A stretch of DNA of 10,261 nucleotides from an uncultured Arsenicibacter sp. Lineage in GTDB: Bacteria > Bacteroidota > Bacteroidia > Cytophagales > Spirosomataceae. Positions 1-8,583 of this stretch are shown here, piece after piece; positions within the stretch are counted from its first letter, which is position 1; every line of letters starts with the position of its first letter. The stretch spans positions 1 through 10,261 of the forward strand of contig NZ_CAMFHL010000261.1 of the NCBI RefSeq assembly GCF_945952095.1. Reading direction: 5' to 3'. Made by a program: the position numbers and the translations under genes. Under the pieces are notes generated by a model. The model ran no database searches. It saw only the letters and a list, made by a program, of their open reading frames with translations, and was not told the origin of the DNA.

Positions 1-1689
1 CAGTTCACGTGCCCGCTCATCGAGAATCATATCGACACTGATGTTTGCCGCAGTAGCCCGGTACGAGACGGTTTCCAGCGATTTGAGGTTCTCAGGCGCT
101 TTGGCGCACAGCGGATCAACACCTTTTTTGGTCAGTGCACGGTCCAGCACTTTGTTGTAGTACACCTCTGCACCACCAAGTTTACCGTTCTTAGCCCCTT
201 TGACAATAGCTTCTGCTGCAATCAGATAGGCTTCTGCCGACCGGAAGACGGCTTCGTTAAAGGTACCGAACGCATCACCGTAGGCAATGCCCGGCTGCCA
301 GAATTTCCACATCATCGGGTAGTCTCCCGGAAAGCCGCTGACGTTCACGGTACTGCCGTTAATGAACCCGTAACCGCCGCCGTATTCTTCCAGGTTAACG
401 ACCGAGTAGTTTTTCTTGCCGCCATAATCAACACCACGCTCAGCAAGAGTCAGGGCAGGTTTATTCCACGGACGGAAGTAAACGACCGTATCGCCGGCCT
501 TGATATCAATTTTCAGGTTGGCGTTCACCGTTGGCAGGGGTTTGAAGCCCGAAACTGCCTGCAATGCATAGCCTACTTCCACAAAGTTCCAGTCGTAGCG
601 TGAATCGATGTCCGGATCAAACATCCGGTAGGCCGCGGGATTGGTAACGTGGAACGGCTGGTGGCGGTTGTAGTCGCTGGTACGTCCCTTCGTGCCCGGA
701 TAACCTTCGCCGCTACCGCCGAATACGGAGTGCTGGTTATTGCCACCCGCCGCGTCCTGCGTAAAGGCCGGATCGGTTTTGTTGGTCAGCACGTCGGAGT
801 TATACTGAACCGCAAACACGATTTCGGCATTCTTGTCATTCTGGGCACCGGTGTACTGTTTCAACGGATTTTCCGAATGGGTCGGGAACAGGGCACTGTA
901 GGTTGCCGCCAGCGGGTAGGCATCAATAATTTTGTCGGCATACTGGAGCGCCTGGTCAAAATCGGCCTGTGAGCCACCCAGCGAGTTCTGGAAGTTCCAG
1001 CCACGGGTCAGGTACACGCGGGCCAGCAGGAACTGGGCGGCGCCCTTTGTCACACGGCCGTAGTTGGTGGCCGTTACCGGTAACTTTGCTTCAGCATCCA
1101 CCAGATCATTCAGGATCTGTTTGTAGATGTCGGCGGCGGCAACGCGATTGGCCTCCTTGCTGGCGGTGGTAGTTTCCACCAGCGGCATCGGTACATCGCC
1201 CCATTGCTGAACCAGGTAAAAATAACTCAGCGCCCGCAAAAATTTTGCCTCACCGATCCGTGCGTCTTTCGTAGCCTGAGCCATGGTGGTAATCCCATCA
1301 GCCCGTGTCAGCACGGTATTCGTCCGGGCGATTTCGGCGTACAGCAGCGTCCACAGACTTTGAATTTCAGTCAGTGTAGCGTTCAGCCGGACGTCGTAAT
1401 GCTCCAGCGGGCTAACGTTCAGCGTGGCAAATTTAGGGTCGCTGAAACCGGCCTGCGAGAAAAGGTCAGTACCGTTCAGTACCAGCGAGCGGTTCTGGTG
1501 AATATTCCGCAGTAACGGGTAGCAAGCCCGGACAAGATCCTCAAAACCAGCCTCGGTTTTGTAATAGACATCGGTGGTGAGGGTAGAAACCGGTGTTTCT
1601 GTCAGAAAATCGTCTTTGCAGCCAGCCGCAATCAGCCCTGAAAAGGCAATGGCGAGGGCAGAAGTCCGGATCGAAAATATAGATTTCAT
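1..1689 (-). CDS. SusD/RagB-family outer-membrane nutrient-binding lipoprotein (C-terminus cut by window edge)
   Basis: Surface lipoprotein that forms the lid of a SusC/SusD uptake complex and binds the substrate before transport. 563 codons are visible and no stop is reached. The N-terminus is a lipoprotein signal: short basic start, hydrophobic stretch at residues 11-22, lipobox ending A-A-G-Cys24. The KDDF after the cysteine fits the acidic surface-export signal known in Bacteroidota. Family hallmarks are a helix containing EAKFLRALSYFYLVQQWGDVPM-like residues near 146-168 (the usual 'RALxYFxLVxxWGDVPL' region) and RSAEAYLIAAEA near 478-490. The visible end is ILDERARE, the start of the conserved 'ERxREL' segment that usually lies some 50-130 residues before the C-terminus. 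The start codon lies 18 nt after the SusC stop, so the two genes are surely cotranscribed. The substrate cannot be read from the sequence. Small plus-strand frames across 649-1515 are antisense shadows of this gene. Confidence 0.95.
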   Translation of the reverse strand, partial: MKSIFSIRTSALAIAFSGLIAAGCKDDFLTETPVSTLTTDVYYKTEAGFEDLVRACYPLLRNIHQNRSLVLNGTDLFSQAGFSDPKFATLNVSPLEHYDVRLNATLTEIQSLWTLLYAEIARTNTVLTRADGITTMAQATKDARIGEAKFLRALSYFYLVQQWGDVPMPLVETTTASKEANRVAAADIYKQILNDLVDAEAKLPVTATNYGRVTKGAAQFLLARVYLTRGWNFQNSLGGSQADFDQALQYADKIIDAYPLAATYSALFPTHSENPLKQYTGAQNDKNAEIVFAVQYNSDVLTNKTDPAFTQDAAGGNNQHSVFGGSGEGYPGTKGRTSDYNRHQPFHVTNPAAYRMFDPDIDSRYDWNFVEVGYALQAVSGFKPLPTVNANLKIDIKAGDTVVYFRPWNKPALTLAERGVDYGGKKNYSVVNLEEYGGGYGFINGSTVNVSGFPGDYPMMWKFWQPGIAYGDAFGTFNEAVFRSAEAYLIAAEAIVKGAKNGKLGGAEVYYNKVLDRALTKKGVDPLCAKAPENLKSLETVSYRATAANISVDMILDERAREL

Positions 1690-1707
1690 GGGAGTGTCTG
1701 AGTTGGG

Positions 1708-4700
1708 TTAGAAGCTGACGTTAACACCAAGCGTAAACGTCATCGACGGAACGTCATCCTGGTAAATGGCCGAGTTGAATTCAGGATCGAAGCCAATGTA
1801 CTTCGTAAAGACAAACGGGTTATTCACCTGTCCGTAAATCCGCGCATTCGCCAGTTTCCAGCTGTTCATCAGCCCTTTCGGCACCGTATAGCCTACTGTA
1901 ATATCGGATACCCGCAGGAAGCTGGCGTCCTGATAGTTAATGGCGTTCCGGTACGGGTTGGCCGCTACGACACCAAAATATGTGTTCGAAGGGTTATCGC
2001 TCCGCCAGTAATCGAGGCTCGCCAGGCGGTTATACCGTGTACCGCTTACCTCTCCCATCGTTCCCGACAGGGTGCTGTTATAATATTGGGTTCCGTTCCG
2101 GTAGTAAATGAAAAACGACAGGTCAACGTTTTTGTACTTGAACCGGTTAGTGAGGCCCGTCAGGAAGTTCGGCAACTGCGTACCTAACACCACGCGGTCA
2201 TCGATGCCTTCCGTTGACGAGATTTGTCCGTCGTTGTTCTGGTCAACAACCCGGACCGAACCCGGAACCTGCTTGTATTTTGTAGCCAGATCTTTATCGG
2301 CTGTCTGCCAGATACCGTCGAATTTATAGTCGAAGTTCGCACGGATCGGCTGGCCCACAAAAAGTTTGTTGCCTTTATCAACCTGCTGACCATCTCCATA
2401 CAGCTGAAGCAGTTTGTTGCGGTTGCGGGTAAAGGTGATTGTCGAATTCCAGCTGAAATCATTTCTGGCAATGTTAACCGTATTCAGCGTCAGCTCAACA
2501 CCACGGTTCTGAATCTGCCCGACGTTGGCAACCACCTGCGAATAACCCGTAACGGTCGGGATTTTCTGGTTCAGGATCAGGTCAACGGTTTTCCGGTCAT
2601 ACAGTTCCAGCGAGGCGGCAATCCGGTTTTTGAAGAAACCAAAATCTACCCCGAGGTTATATTCCTTACTCCGTTCCCAGCGCAGGTTTTTGTTGGCGAG
2701 GTTGGCCGGTGCAAAGCCATAAGCCGCTGTTCCATCGAAGTCATAACCGGTATTCAGCAGGGTTGCCTGAGTGCTGTAGGGGTTGATGGTTGCGTTCCCG
2801 ACCTGACCATAGCTCAAGCGTAGTTTCAGGTTCGAAAAAACATTCAGGTTCTGGATAAAGGCCTCATCGCCAATACGCCAGCCTAATGCTACCGACGGGA
2901 AAAATGCCCATTTGTTGCCGTCCGACAGCTGCGATGCGCCGTCTGAGCGGCCCGTAACGGTTAACAGGTATTTATCGGCAAAGGAGTAATTCACCCGACC
3001 CATAAACGACAGCAGGGAGCGCTCTACCAGTGAACTGTTGATGGCTGTTACGGTACCGGTGTTGAGGGCGTACCAGTCTGAGTTAAACGGCAGGTCCTTC
3101 ACGGCAATCTGGTAGGCTTCATTTCGCTGGTAGAAGGCACTTTGCAGACCCGTTACCGTTACCTTATGCCGGCCGAGATCCAGGTTATACGTCAGGATGT
3201 TATCCAGCGTGTAGCTGCCCATCAGGCGGCTGTCATATTGAGCCCGTGGTTTGCTACCGATCTGTGATTTTGACCACTGTCCCCGAAAATCACCGATGCG
3301 GTCGGTGGTATATGCCGCCGAGATCGATGTTCTGAAGCTCAGTCCCTTAACCGGTGCAAACTCCACATAGGCATTTCCCAGAACAGAAAGGTTGGTTGTC
3401 TGTAATTTAGAGGTCTGCGGCTGAATATCGACCAGCGGGTTCGGAACCTGCTTATCGTTGATACCCATCCAGTAGGCATAGCCGTCGATGCTGAAATCGC
3501 TGTTTTCCGACGGGTTGGCCAGATCGCTGAAATAAACCGTGCCGGTAGGGCGGGCGCGGTAGGCGTTCCGCAGTGATTCCTGCGAACCGACATTCTGGTC
3601 GCTGTAGGAAACGTAAGAGGTGAATCCTGCTTTAAACAGCTTTCCCAATTTACTGTCCAGACCGGCATTCATGTTGTAGCGTTTGTAGCCTGTGTACAGA
3701 ACGTTACCCTGTTCGCTCAGGTAACCGCCGGACACCCGGTAGGTTGTTTTTTCGCTGCCACCGGCCACGCTGATATTCTGGCTCGTCTGCACACCCGGAC
3801 CCGTAATCAGGTCAACCCAGTCGGTCGTGTTACCGGCTTTGATATTGGCCATCTCGGCCGCACTGAACGTAGCGCCTGTTGAGCCTTCCAGTACACGGTC
3901 GGTATATGTCGACTTGTAAAACTCTTCGCTGGTCTGCAGTTTCAGTTTGTGGGCAGGTACCTTCACGCCAACGTAGCTGTCGTAGCTGATCCGTGGTTTG
4001 CCGGAAAGACCTTTTTTAGTTGTAACGATGATCACGCCGTTTGCGCCGCGGGCACCATAAATCGCTGTCGATGAGGCATCTTTTAAAACATCCATCGACT
4101 GAATATCGTTTGGGTTCAGGGTATTCAGGTTACCGCCCATCAGCCCGTCGATGACCACAAGCGGCTCGGTAGAGTTATTGATGGTGTTCTCCCCGCGAAT
4201 GGTGATATTATAGGGAGCACCTGGTTTGTTACTCGATTTAGTAACGGTGGCGCCGGCTACCTGCCCCTGAACGGCCTTCGACGCCATAACGGGGTTGGCT
4301 CTGACAATGTCTTTGGTCTGCACTGAGGCAACCGCACCGGTCAGGTCCGTTTTCTTGATTTCGCCATAGCCCACCACAACGACTTCTTCCAGCTGTTTAA
4401 GGTCGGTTTTCAGCTGAACATCAAAAACAGTCTGTTTGCCAACGGCCAGTTCCTGCGACTCATAGCCGATAAAACTGACAATCAGGACGGCACTTTCGTT
4501 TGGGACCGCGAGCGAGAACGCACCGTTAATATCGGTCGTTGTGCCTTTGCTGGCGCCTTTGATAATGATACTGGCACCGACAATGGCCTCTCCCTTATCG
4601 TCTTTAACGGCCCCCTTGACGGTAATGTCAAGCGGGGCCGTGGCTGCAACGATGGGTTCCTTTTGTTCTTCCGTAAGTTGCCCGACTTTGGGTTCGCTGC

Positions 4701-5055
4701 GGTTCAGCACAATCTGTTTGCCGAGCACGCGGTATCCGAGCTGAAGCGGGTTCAGGACGTTCCGCAGCACGTCGCCCAGCGACTGATTGTCGATGTTCAG
4801 GTTTAATTTCCGGTCCGAACGGATCAGCGTCGGGCTGTAGATAAACTTTACCTCAGCGTTCCGCTCAATTTCATTCAGTACACGCTTGATCGACTGGTTC
4901 TCCAGTTTTAAGGTAATCCGCTTATTCAATACTTCCTGAGAATAACCGTCATAAGCGAAGGATACCCCCACAAATACAAGCAGAAAGAGCAGGGGAAGTA
5001 GCGTAAGCCGCACCAGCGAACTGGTTGACCTACCGGATTGGAAAAGGTATTTCAT
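1708..5055 (-). CDS. SusC/RagA-family TonB-dependent outer-membrane transporter with STN signalling domain
   Basis: Outer-membrane beta-barrel transporter of 1115 aa, energised by TonB and partnered by the SusD-like protein directly downstream. Domain order: long basic n-region and signal peptide (about 1-39, hydrophobic core 17-34); STN domain (about 45-118, starting at RITLKLENQSIKRVLNEIE), which in FecA-type transducers contacts the periplasmic part of a FecR protein; carboxypeptidase-regulatory-like beta-sandwich (about 143-217, with GxxxxGASIIIKGASKGTTTDINGAF); then the family signature VVVVGYG (225-231) opening the plug domain. The plug contains NPNDIQSMDVLKDASSTAIYGARGANGVIIVTTKKG (315-349). 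The rest is the barrel, ending in a terminal strand with a C-terminal Phe (LGVNVSF). Length is normal for the STN-bearing subclass. It lies 96 nt after the fecR-like gene; no convincing housekeeping promoter was seen in that spacer. STN plus the adjacent sigma/anti-sigma pair implies substrate-induced signalling. The transported substrate (glycan, peptide or other) is unknown. Confidence 0.97.
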   Translation of the reverse strand: MKYLFQSGRSTSSLVRLTLLPLLFLLVFVGVSFAYDGYSQEVLNKRITLKLENQSIKRVLNEIERNAEVKFIYSPTLIRSDRKLNLNIDNQSLGDVLRNVLNPLQLGYRVLGKQIVLNRSEPKVGQLTEEQKEPIVAATAPLDITVKGAVKDDKGEAIVGASIIIKGASKGTTTDINGAFSLAVPNESAVLIVSFIGYESQELAVGKQTVFDVQLKTDLKQLEEVVVVGYGEIKKTDLTGAVASVQTKDIVRANPVMASKAVQGQVAGATVTKSSNKPGAPYNITIRGENTINNSTEPLVVIDGLMGGNLNTLNPNDIQSMDVLKDASSTAIYGARGANGVIIVTTKKGLSGKPRISYDSYVGVKVPAHKLKLQTSEEFYKSTYTDRVLEGSTGATFSAAEMANIKAGNTTDWVDLITGPGVQTSQNISVAGGSEKTTYRVSGGYLSEQGNVLYTGYKRYNMNAGLDSKLGKLFKAGFTSYVSYSDQNVGSQESLRNAYRARPTGTVYFSDLANPSENSDFSIDGYAYWMGINDKQVPNPLVDIQPQTSKLQTTNLSVLGNAYVEFAPVKGLSFRTSISAAYTTDRIGDFRGQWSKSQIGSKPRAQYDSRLMGSYTLDNILTYNLDLGRHKVTVTGLQSAFYQRNEAYQIAVKDLPFNSDWYALNTGTVTAINSSLVERSLLSFMGRVNYSFADKYLLTVTGRSDGASQLSDGNKWAFFPSVALGWRIGDEAFIQNLNVFSNLKLRLSYGQVGNATINPYSTQATLLNTGYDFDGTAAYGFAPANLANKNLRWERSKEYNLGVDFGFFKNRIAASLELYDRKTVDLILNQKIPTVTGYSQVVANVGQIQNRGVELTLNTVNIARNDFSWNSTITFTRNRNKLLQLYGDGQQVDKGNKLFVGQPIRANFDYKFDGIWQTADKDLATKYKQVPGSVRVVDQNNDGQISSTEGIDDRVVLGTQLPNFLTGLTNRFKYKNVDLSFFIYYRNGTQYYNSTLSGTMGEVSGTRYNRLASLDYWRSDNPSNTYFGVVAANPYRNAINYQDASFLRVSDITVGYTVPKGLMNSWKLANARIYGQVNNPFVFTKYIGFDPEFNSAIYQDDVPSMTFTLGVNVSF

Positions 5056-5151
5056 AGGAAAAAGAATAGATTAGTGTACAATGTGTCAGGTGCAGGCTCG
5101 TGTATGGAAACAGAGCGTTATCCGTCTCGGCACCAGCATGCTTCGGGTTGG

Positions 5152-6228
5152 TTAACGGCATCCATTGGCAGTAATGATGATTTTATTGTTTTCTTCGCGG
5201 TAAGTGGCTTCAATGGCAATACAGATCAGTTCGATCTTTTCGAGCAACGGTTCATCGGTTAGATACGCCGTTAGTTTACAGTGCGACAACTTAACGGGAT
5301 CATAGACAATATCGACATGATAAGCGGCTTTCAGGCGGTCAATGACTTCGTTGGCAGGCGCTTCATCAAATGAAAAACTGGTCTGGGTCAGTGTATTCGG
5401 TTTTACTGATTTTACCTCCCGGATGGTGAACTGATCCTGACCGACATTGACCCGCTCATTGGCCTGAATAACCAGTCCTTTCAGGGTAGTGCCGCTTAGC
5501 TTCTGTTCTTTTTCCGTATCCGATTGCAGGAAAACCGCCACCTTACCGGATTTGACCGCTACTTCTGACCGGCCACGTTTGGTACTGATCGTAAAACTGG
5601 TGCCCAATACTTTCGTAATCAGCTGGTTTGCATACACAATGAACGGCCGTTTCTGGTCTTTGGTAACCTCAAAAAAAGCTTCACCCAACAGGACGACCTC
5701 CCGTTTCGGCTGCCCGAACAGCTTAGGCGAAAAGCTGATTTTGCTGCCGGGTTCGAGGAGAATCGAACTCTTATCGGGTAAATTGACCAGAAGCGGCTTG
5801 TTGCTCAGGTTTTCCTTTTCAAATACCTCCCCGCTTTGCTGTTTAATGGTACGGGCAAGTCGTTCGTAAGTCGGCGCATTTGGTTTCGTGTATTCCTGCC
5901 AGCCCCAGAATAGTCCGATCAGCATAACCGAGGCCGCTGCCAGCCAGCTAAGAACCGGCCTGATCAGGCGAAACGTTGATCCTGTACCCGTTGTGTCTGT
6001 TTCAGTATCCTGTACCGGTTCCGCAATGTTCCGCTGTATGGTATTGAACCCATGCGTAGCATCAAAATGGTATTGTGGATGCAGCGCTTCCCATTCATCG
6101 AGCAACTGGTAGAACAGTTCTTTATTCTCTGGTTGATGCAGCCATTCCTCGATCATTTTCCGCTGAATCGAAGTATGTTTTCCATCAAAATAATCGAATA
6201 TGATTTTCTGGCTTAATGGCTGATTCAT
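5152..6228 (-). CDS. FecR-family anti-sigma factor, single-pass inner-membrane protein
   Basis: Regulator of 358 aa expected to hold the neighbouring ECF sigma factor and to receive a signal from the SusC transporter. The cytoplasmic N-terminal part (1-88) shows the family's short helical start (YFDGKHTSIQRKMIEEWL, and later QLLDEWEAL). One membrane segment is clear at about 91-110 (PVLSWLAAASVMLIGLFWGW). The periplasmic FecR domain spans about 128-236, with the typical LPDKSSILLEPGSKISF, GEAFFEV and FIVYANQLITKVLGTSF elements. A C-terminal DUF4974-like domain covers about 284-356 (FSFDEAPANEVIDRLKAAYHVDIVYD); it resembles the STN fold and is typical of Bacteroidota FecR proteins. Cysteines at 317, 335 and 357 all lie on the periplasmic side; whether any form disulfides is unknown. 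It starts 21 nt after the sigma-factor stop, so translation is probably linked in one transcript. The start is the only sensible Met, and the N-terminal family pattern follows it directly. Confidence 0.96.
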   Translation of the reverse strand: MNQPLSQKIIFDYFDGKHTSIQRKMIEEWLHQPENKELFYQLLDEWEALHPQYHFDATHGFNTIQRNIAEPVQDTETDTTGTGSTFRLIRPVLSWLAAASVMLIGLFWGWQEYTKPNAPTYERLARTIKQQSGEVFEKENLSNKPLLVNLPDKSSILLEPGSKISFSPKLFGQPKREVVLLGEAFFEVTKDQKRPFIVYANQLITKVLGTSFTISTKRGRSEVAVKSGKVAVFLQSDTEKEQKLSGTTLKGLVIQANERVNVGQDQFTIREVKSVKPNTLTQTSFSFDEAPANEVIDRLKAAYHVDIVYDPVKLSHCKLTAYLTDEPLLEKIELICIAIEATYREENNKIIITANGCR

Positions 6229-6249
6229 ATGTGGTTCAGGTGTATGGAT

Positions 6250-6924
6250 TTAAAGAGACGAAATGATAAACAAATACAGACTGATCAGGTAGTCCTGCTT
6301 CAGTTCTTCCTTGATCCGGGCAAGGGCACGGCTGATCAGCCGCTCAACGGCACTCACTGTCAGCTGCATTTCACTGGCAACTTCCACGTATTTTTTTCCT
6401 TCGAGACGGTTCAGCTGAAACGCCTTCCGTGACTGCTTCGGCAGGTGCTGAATGGCGGTCTCCAGTTTGCGGCTCAGCTCGTGGTAATGCAGAATTTCAT
6501 CCGGACGGAGCGCATTGAGCGATCCGGCAATCCCGTCGTCTTCCGTGGTGGTATCCAGCGGCTGGTTACGGTTCAGTTCGGCCTTAATGGTATTAAAGGC
6601 GCGGTTTTTGACCGCGGTATAGAGGTAAGCCCGGTAGGAAGACGTAATGGAGTCAAACACCTTATTGTTCCAGAAATTGGTAAACACTTCAGCAACAATA
6701 TCTTCCGCCAGCTCTTTTGAATACACATACCGGATGGCGTGGTTGCAAAGGTTGGTGTAATACTTATGGAACAGCAGCTCGAATCCCTTTTTCGGCGAGG
6801 CTATAAATGCCCGCTGAATGAGGTATTCATCACTGATAACCTTTGTTTCCTGCCCGATGTCGGATACCTGAAATCTGCCGTTTGACTGGTCTGAATCCTG
6901 CGGGTCTTGTTTTAATGCTTTCAT
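6250..6924 (-). CDS. ECF-subfamily RNA polymerase sigma-70 factor (Bacteroidota FecI-like)
   Basis: Transcription initiation factor of 224 aa that likely directs RNA polymerase to the promoter(s) of this SusC/SusD cluster. Region 2 covers about 45-112: FELLFHKYYTNLCNHAIRYV, then the core-binding and -10 recognition helices ELAEDIVAEVFTNFWNNK and YLYTAVKNRAFNTIK. A linker (115-145) follows, then region 4 at about 150-205, with AIQHLPKQSRKAFQLNRLEGKKYVEVA and the DNA-recognition helix LTVSAVERLISRALARIKEEL. Two oddities: roughly 30 extra residues rich in Asp, Gln and Ser precede region 2, and the C-terminal tail after region 4 is strongly hydrophobic (DYLISLYLFIISSL). No other Met lies in the extension, so an ATG start must be this one; a GTG or TTG start further in cannot be excluded. 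It is the first gene of the minus-strand cluster. Confidence 0.95.
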   Translation of the reverse strand: MKALKQDPQDSDQSNGRFQVSDIGQETKVISDEYLIQRAFIASPKKGFELLFHKYYTNLCNHAIRYVYSKELAEDIVAEVFTNFWNNKVFDSITSSYRAYLYTAVKNRAFNTIKAELNRNQPLDTTTEDDGIAGSLNALRPDEILHYHELSRKLETAIQHLPKQSRKAFQLNRLEGKKYVEVASEMQLTVSAVERLISRALARIKEELKQDYLISLYLFIISSL

Positions 6925-7217
6925 ACGTCTGGTTTACATCATACTGTTTTACATGCTGCAGGCTACCCGGAATTACAGGCCTTTACCGGAAAAGGACTAA
7001 TCTGACCCTATTAACTTTATCAGATCCGGAGACGATAACCGGTTCTCCGTATATCTATCCTGAAAATAGGCTATTTCGAAGACAAAGTTTTACTATTTTA
7101 CCCCACACTTGTCCGGAGAAAGTTTTTTGAAAAATCTTTGTAATCTGAAAGGTGCGTCCTGTTACCGGATCCGGCTATGGATCGGGCGATTATTTTACCT
7201 CATGTTGCGGATTACGA
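6925..7217. other. Divergent intergenic region between the sigma-factor gene and the NtrC-type regulator
   Basis: This 293-nt non-coding stretch should hold divergent promoters. Seen in it: an ATGTAAA direct repeat on the minus strand (plus-strand TTTACAT at 6933-6939 and 6948-6954, 15 nt apart) just ahead of the sigma-factor start; a weak hairpin (CGGAGA 7027-7032 with TCTCCG 7044-7049); and an AT-rich segment at about 7060-7140 next to the regulator. A plus-strand reading frame is open from an ATG at 7152, but its first 22 codons look non-coding, so they are counted here as leader. No tRNA or recognisable riboswitch was seen. Confidence 0.7.
7108..7140 (+). promoter_or_regulatory. Weak candidate Bacteroidota housekeeping promoter for the NtrC-type regulator
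   Basis: The known Bacteroidota primary-sigma promoter is TTTG, 19-21 nt, then TAnnTTTG. Here CTTG (7108-7111) is followed by a 21-nt spacer and AATCTTTG (7133-7140), one mismatch in each box. Transcription would start close to 7145-7148, leaving a leader of about 70 nt before the chosen ATG at 7218. This is a visual match only; such degenerate motifs occur often by chance in AT-rich DNA. Confidence 0.3.
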
Positions 7218-8561
7218 ATGGATACTACTCTGTTAATTATTGATGATGAATCACGGTTGCGGCAATTGCTGGCGCAAATTCTGAAGCTCGAGGGGTATCA
7301 GGTTCTTGAAGCCGAAAATGTCCGTTCTGCCCTGCAGGTGCTGCAACGGCAGGAGGTACATGTGGTCATCAGCGATGTGAAATTACCCGACGGCCGCGGC
7401 ATTGAGCTGACTGCTACGATCAAACAATTGTATCCTGCAACCGAAGTGATTGTGCTGACCGCGTATGGTACCATCAGCGACGGGGTAACGGCCATTAAAA
7501 ACGGAGCTTTTGACTACATAACCAAGGGCGATGACAACGACCGGATTATACCACTGGTAAGCCGCGCATCGGAGAAAGCCCTGCTTCAGTTCCGTGTTCA
7601 GCAACTGGAAAATCAGGTCAGTAAAAAATACGGGTTTGACCAGATTATCGGCTCGTCGTCGGCCCTGCGCCAGTCGATTGAGCTGGCTAAAAAAGTAGCC
7701 CCTACTGAAACAACCGTGTTGATTACGGGCGAAACCGGTACTGGGAAAGAAGTTTTTGCGCAGGCGATTCATTATGGAAGCAGTCGCCGGCAGGGGCCGT
7801 TTGTGGCCATTAACTGCGGCGCACTCAGCAAGGATATTCTGGAAAGCGAACTGTTCGGCCATCGGGCCGGCGCGTTCACCGGTGCGGCCAAAGATCAGAA
7901 AGGTCTTTTTGCAGAGGCCAACAAAGGCACTATTTTTCTGGATGAAATCGGCGAAATGCCCCTTGATTTACAGGCAAAACTGCTGCGGGTGCTGGAAACG
8001 CACGAGTTTCTCCGGGTTGGGGATACCAAACCAACAAAGGTAGATGTAAGGGTGATTGCCGCTACTAACCGAAGCCTGCAGGAAGAGGCCGATCAGCATC
8101 ATTTCCGGCTGGATCTTTACTACCGTCTGTCGGTCTTTACCGTTCAGCTTCCCGCACTCCGTGACCGGATCACCGATATTCCGGAGCTGGCCTTATTCTT
8201 TGCCCGGCAGAATGCCCGGAAACTGGGTAAGCGATACGTCGAGGTTAGTCCCGCGTTTCTTACGCAGCTGCAGCAACACCCGTGGCGGGGCAACATCCGC
8301 GAACTGAAAAACGTCATCGAGCGGGCCGTGATCCTGGCCCCGGTTCAGGGCGACACCATTCAACTGCTTCCCGATGCCTTGCCGGTAGATATACAGCAGC
8401 ACCATCCGGTAGACAACGGTGATTTGTCACTGGCCGCGCTGGAACGTCGCCACATCGAACGGGTCCTGCAACTGAGTGCCAACAATAAACCCGATGCTGC
8501 CCGTAAGCTGGGGATTTCCCTGGCCACCTTGTACCGCAAAATTGACGAATACGGGTTTTAG
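7218..8561 (+). CDS. NtrC-family sigma-54-dependent response regulator
   Basis: Phosphorylation-controlled activator of 447 aa for sigma-54 RNA polymerase. The receiver domain (about 4-118) has the acidic pair Asp9/Asp10, phospho-acceptor Asp53 in VISDVKLPDG, Thr81 and Lys103. The AAA+ domain (about 142-375) has Walker A GETGTGKE (171-178), the sigma-54-contacting GAFTGA loop (218-223), Walker B FLDEIGE (240-246), the arginine-finger segment FRLDLYYRL (296-304) and WRGNIREL (356-363). A Fis-type helix-turn-helix closes the protein (about 405-446, AARKLGISLATLYRKIDEYG). All residues needed for ATPase activity and sigma-54 contact are present. The start at 7218 is chosen because the receiver strand TLLIIDDE follows at once; an in-frame ATG at 7152 would add 22 residues unlike any receiver domain. 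No histidine kinase lies in the window. The next plus-strand genes are the kdp operon, 223 nt away beyond a terminator, so this protein is a plausible kdp regulator (inference). Confidence 0.95.
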   Translation: MDTTLLIIDDESRLRQLLAQILKLEGYQVLEAENVRSALQVLQRQEVHVVISDVKLPDGRGIELTATIKQLYPATEVIVLTAYGTISDGVTAIKNGAFDYITKGDDNDRIIPLVSRASEKALLQFRVQQLENQVSKKYGFDQIIGSSSALRQSIELAKKVAPTETTVLITGETGTGKEVFAQAIHYGSSRRQGPFVAINCGALSKDILESELFGHRAGAFTGAAKDQKGLFAEANKGTIFLDEIGEMPLDLQAKLLRVLETHEFLRVGDTKPTKVDVRVIAATNRSLQEEADQHHFRLDLYYRLSVFTVQLPALRDRITDIPELALFFARQNARKLGKRYVEVSPAFLTQLQQHPWRGNIRELKNVIERAVILAPVQGDTIQLLPDALPVDIQQHHPVDNGDLSLAALERRHIERVLQLSANNKPDAARKLGISLATLYRKIDEYGF

Positions 8562-8583
8562 CTGTTCCGGATGCCGGATAATT

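Noticed and set aside
649..1515. Three plus-strand open frames of 67-107 aa
   Set aside because: They lie wholly antisense to the SusD-like gene, have low-complexity, Arg/Ser/Pro/Gly-rich or unrecognisable translations, and the minus frame shows clear SusD motifs throughout.
2224..2823. 199-aa plus-strand open frame
   Set aside because: Antisense to the SusC barrel region; it resembles no family and is explained by the codon bias of the real minus-strand gene.
5056..5151. Possible separate promoter for susC in the spacer after the fecR-like gene
   Set aside because: I found no acceptable TTTG/TAnnTTTG match on the minus strand; an ECF-type promoter there cannot be judged because its consensus is unknown.
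7027..7049. Hairpin CGGAGA/TCTCCG in the divergent intergenic region
   Set aside because: Only 6 bp with an 11-nt loop and no adjacent T-run; well within chance expectation.
7152..7217. Upstream ATG extending the NtrC-type regulator by 22 residues
   Set aside because: The extra residues (MRPVTGSGYG…) do not resemble a receiver N-terminus, while the ATG at 7218 puts the first beta strand exactly at the protein start.
7383..7862. 159-aa minus-strand open frame
   Set aside because: Antisense to the receiver and AAA+ part of the NtrC-type regulator, whose motifs are intact on the plus strand.
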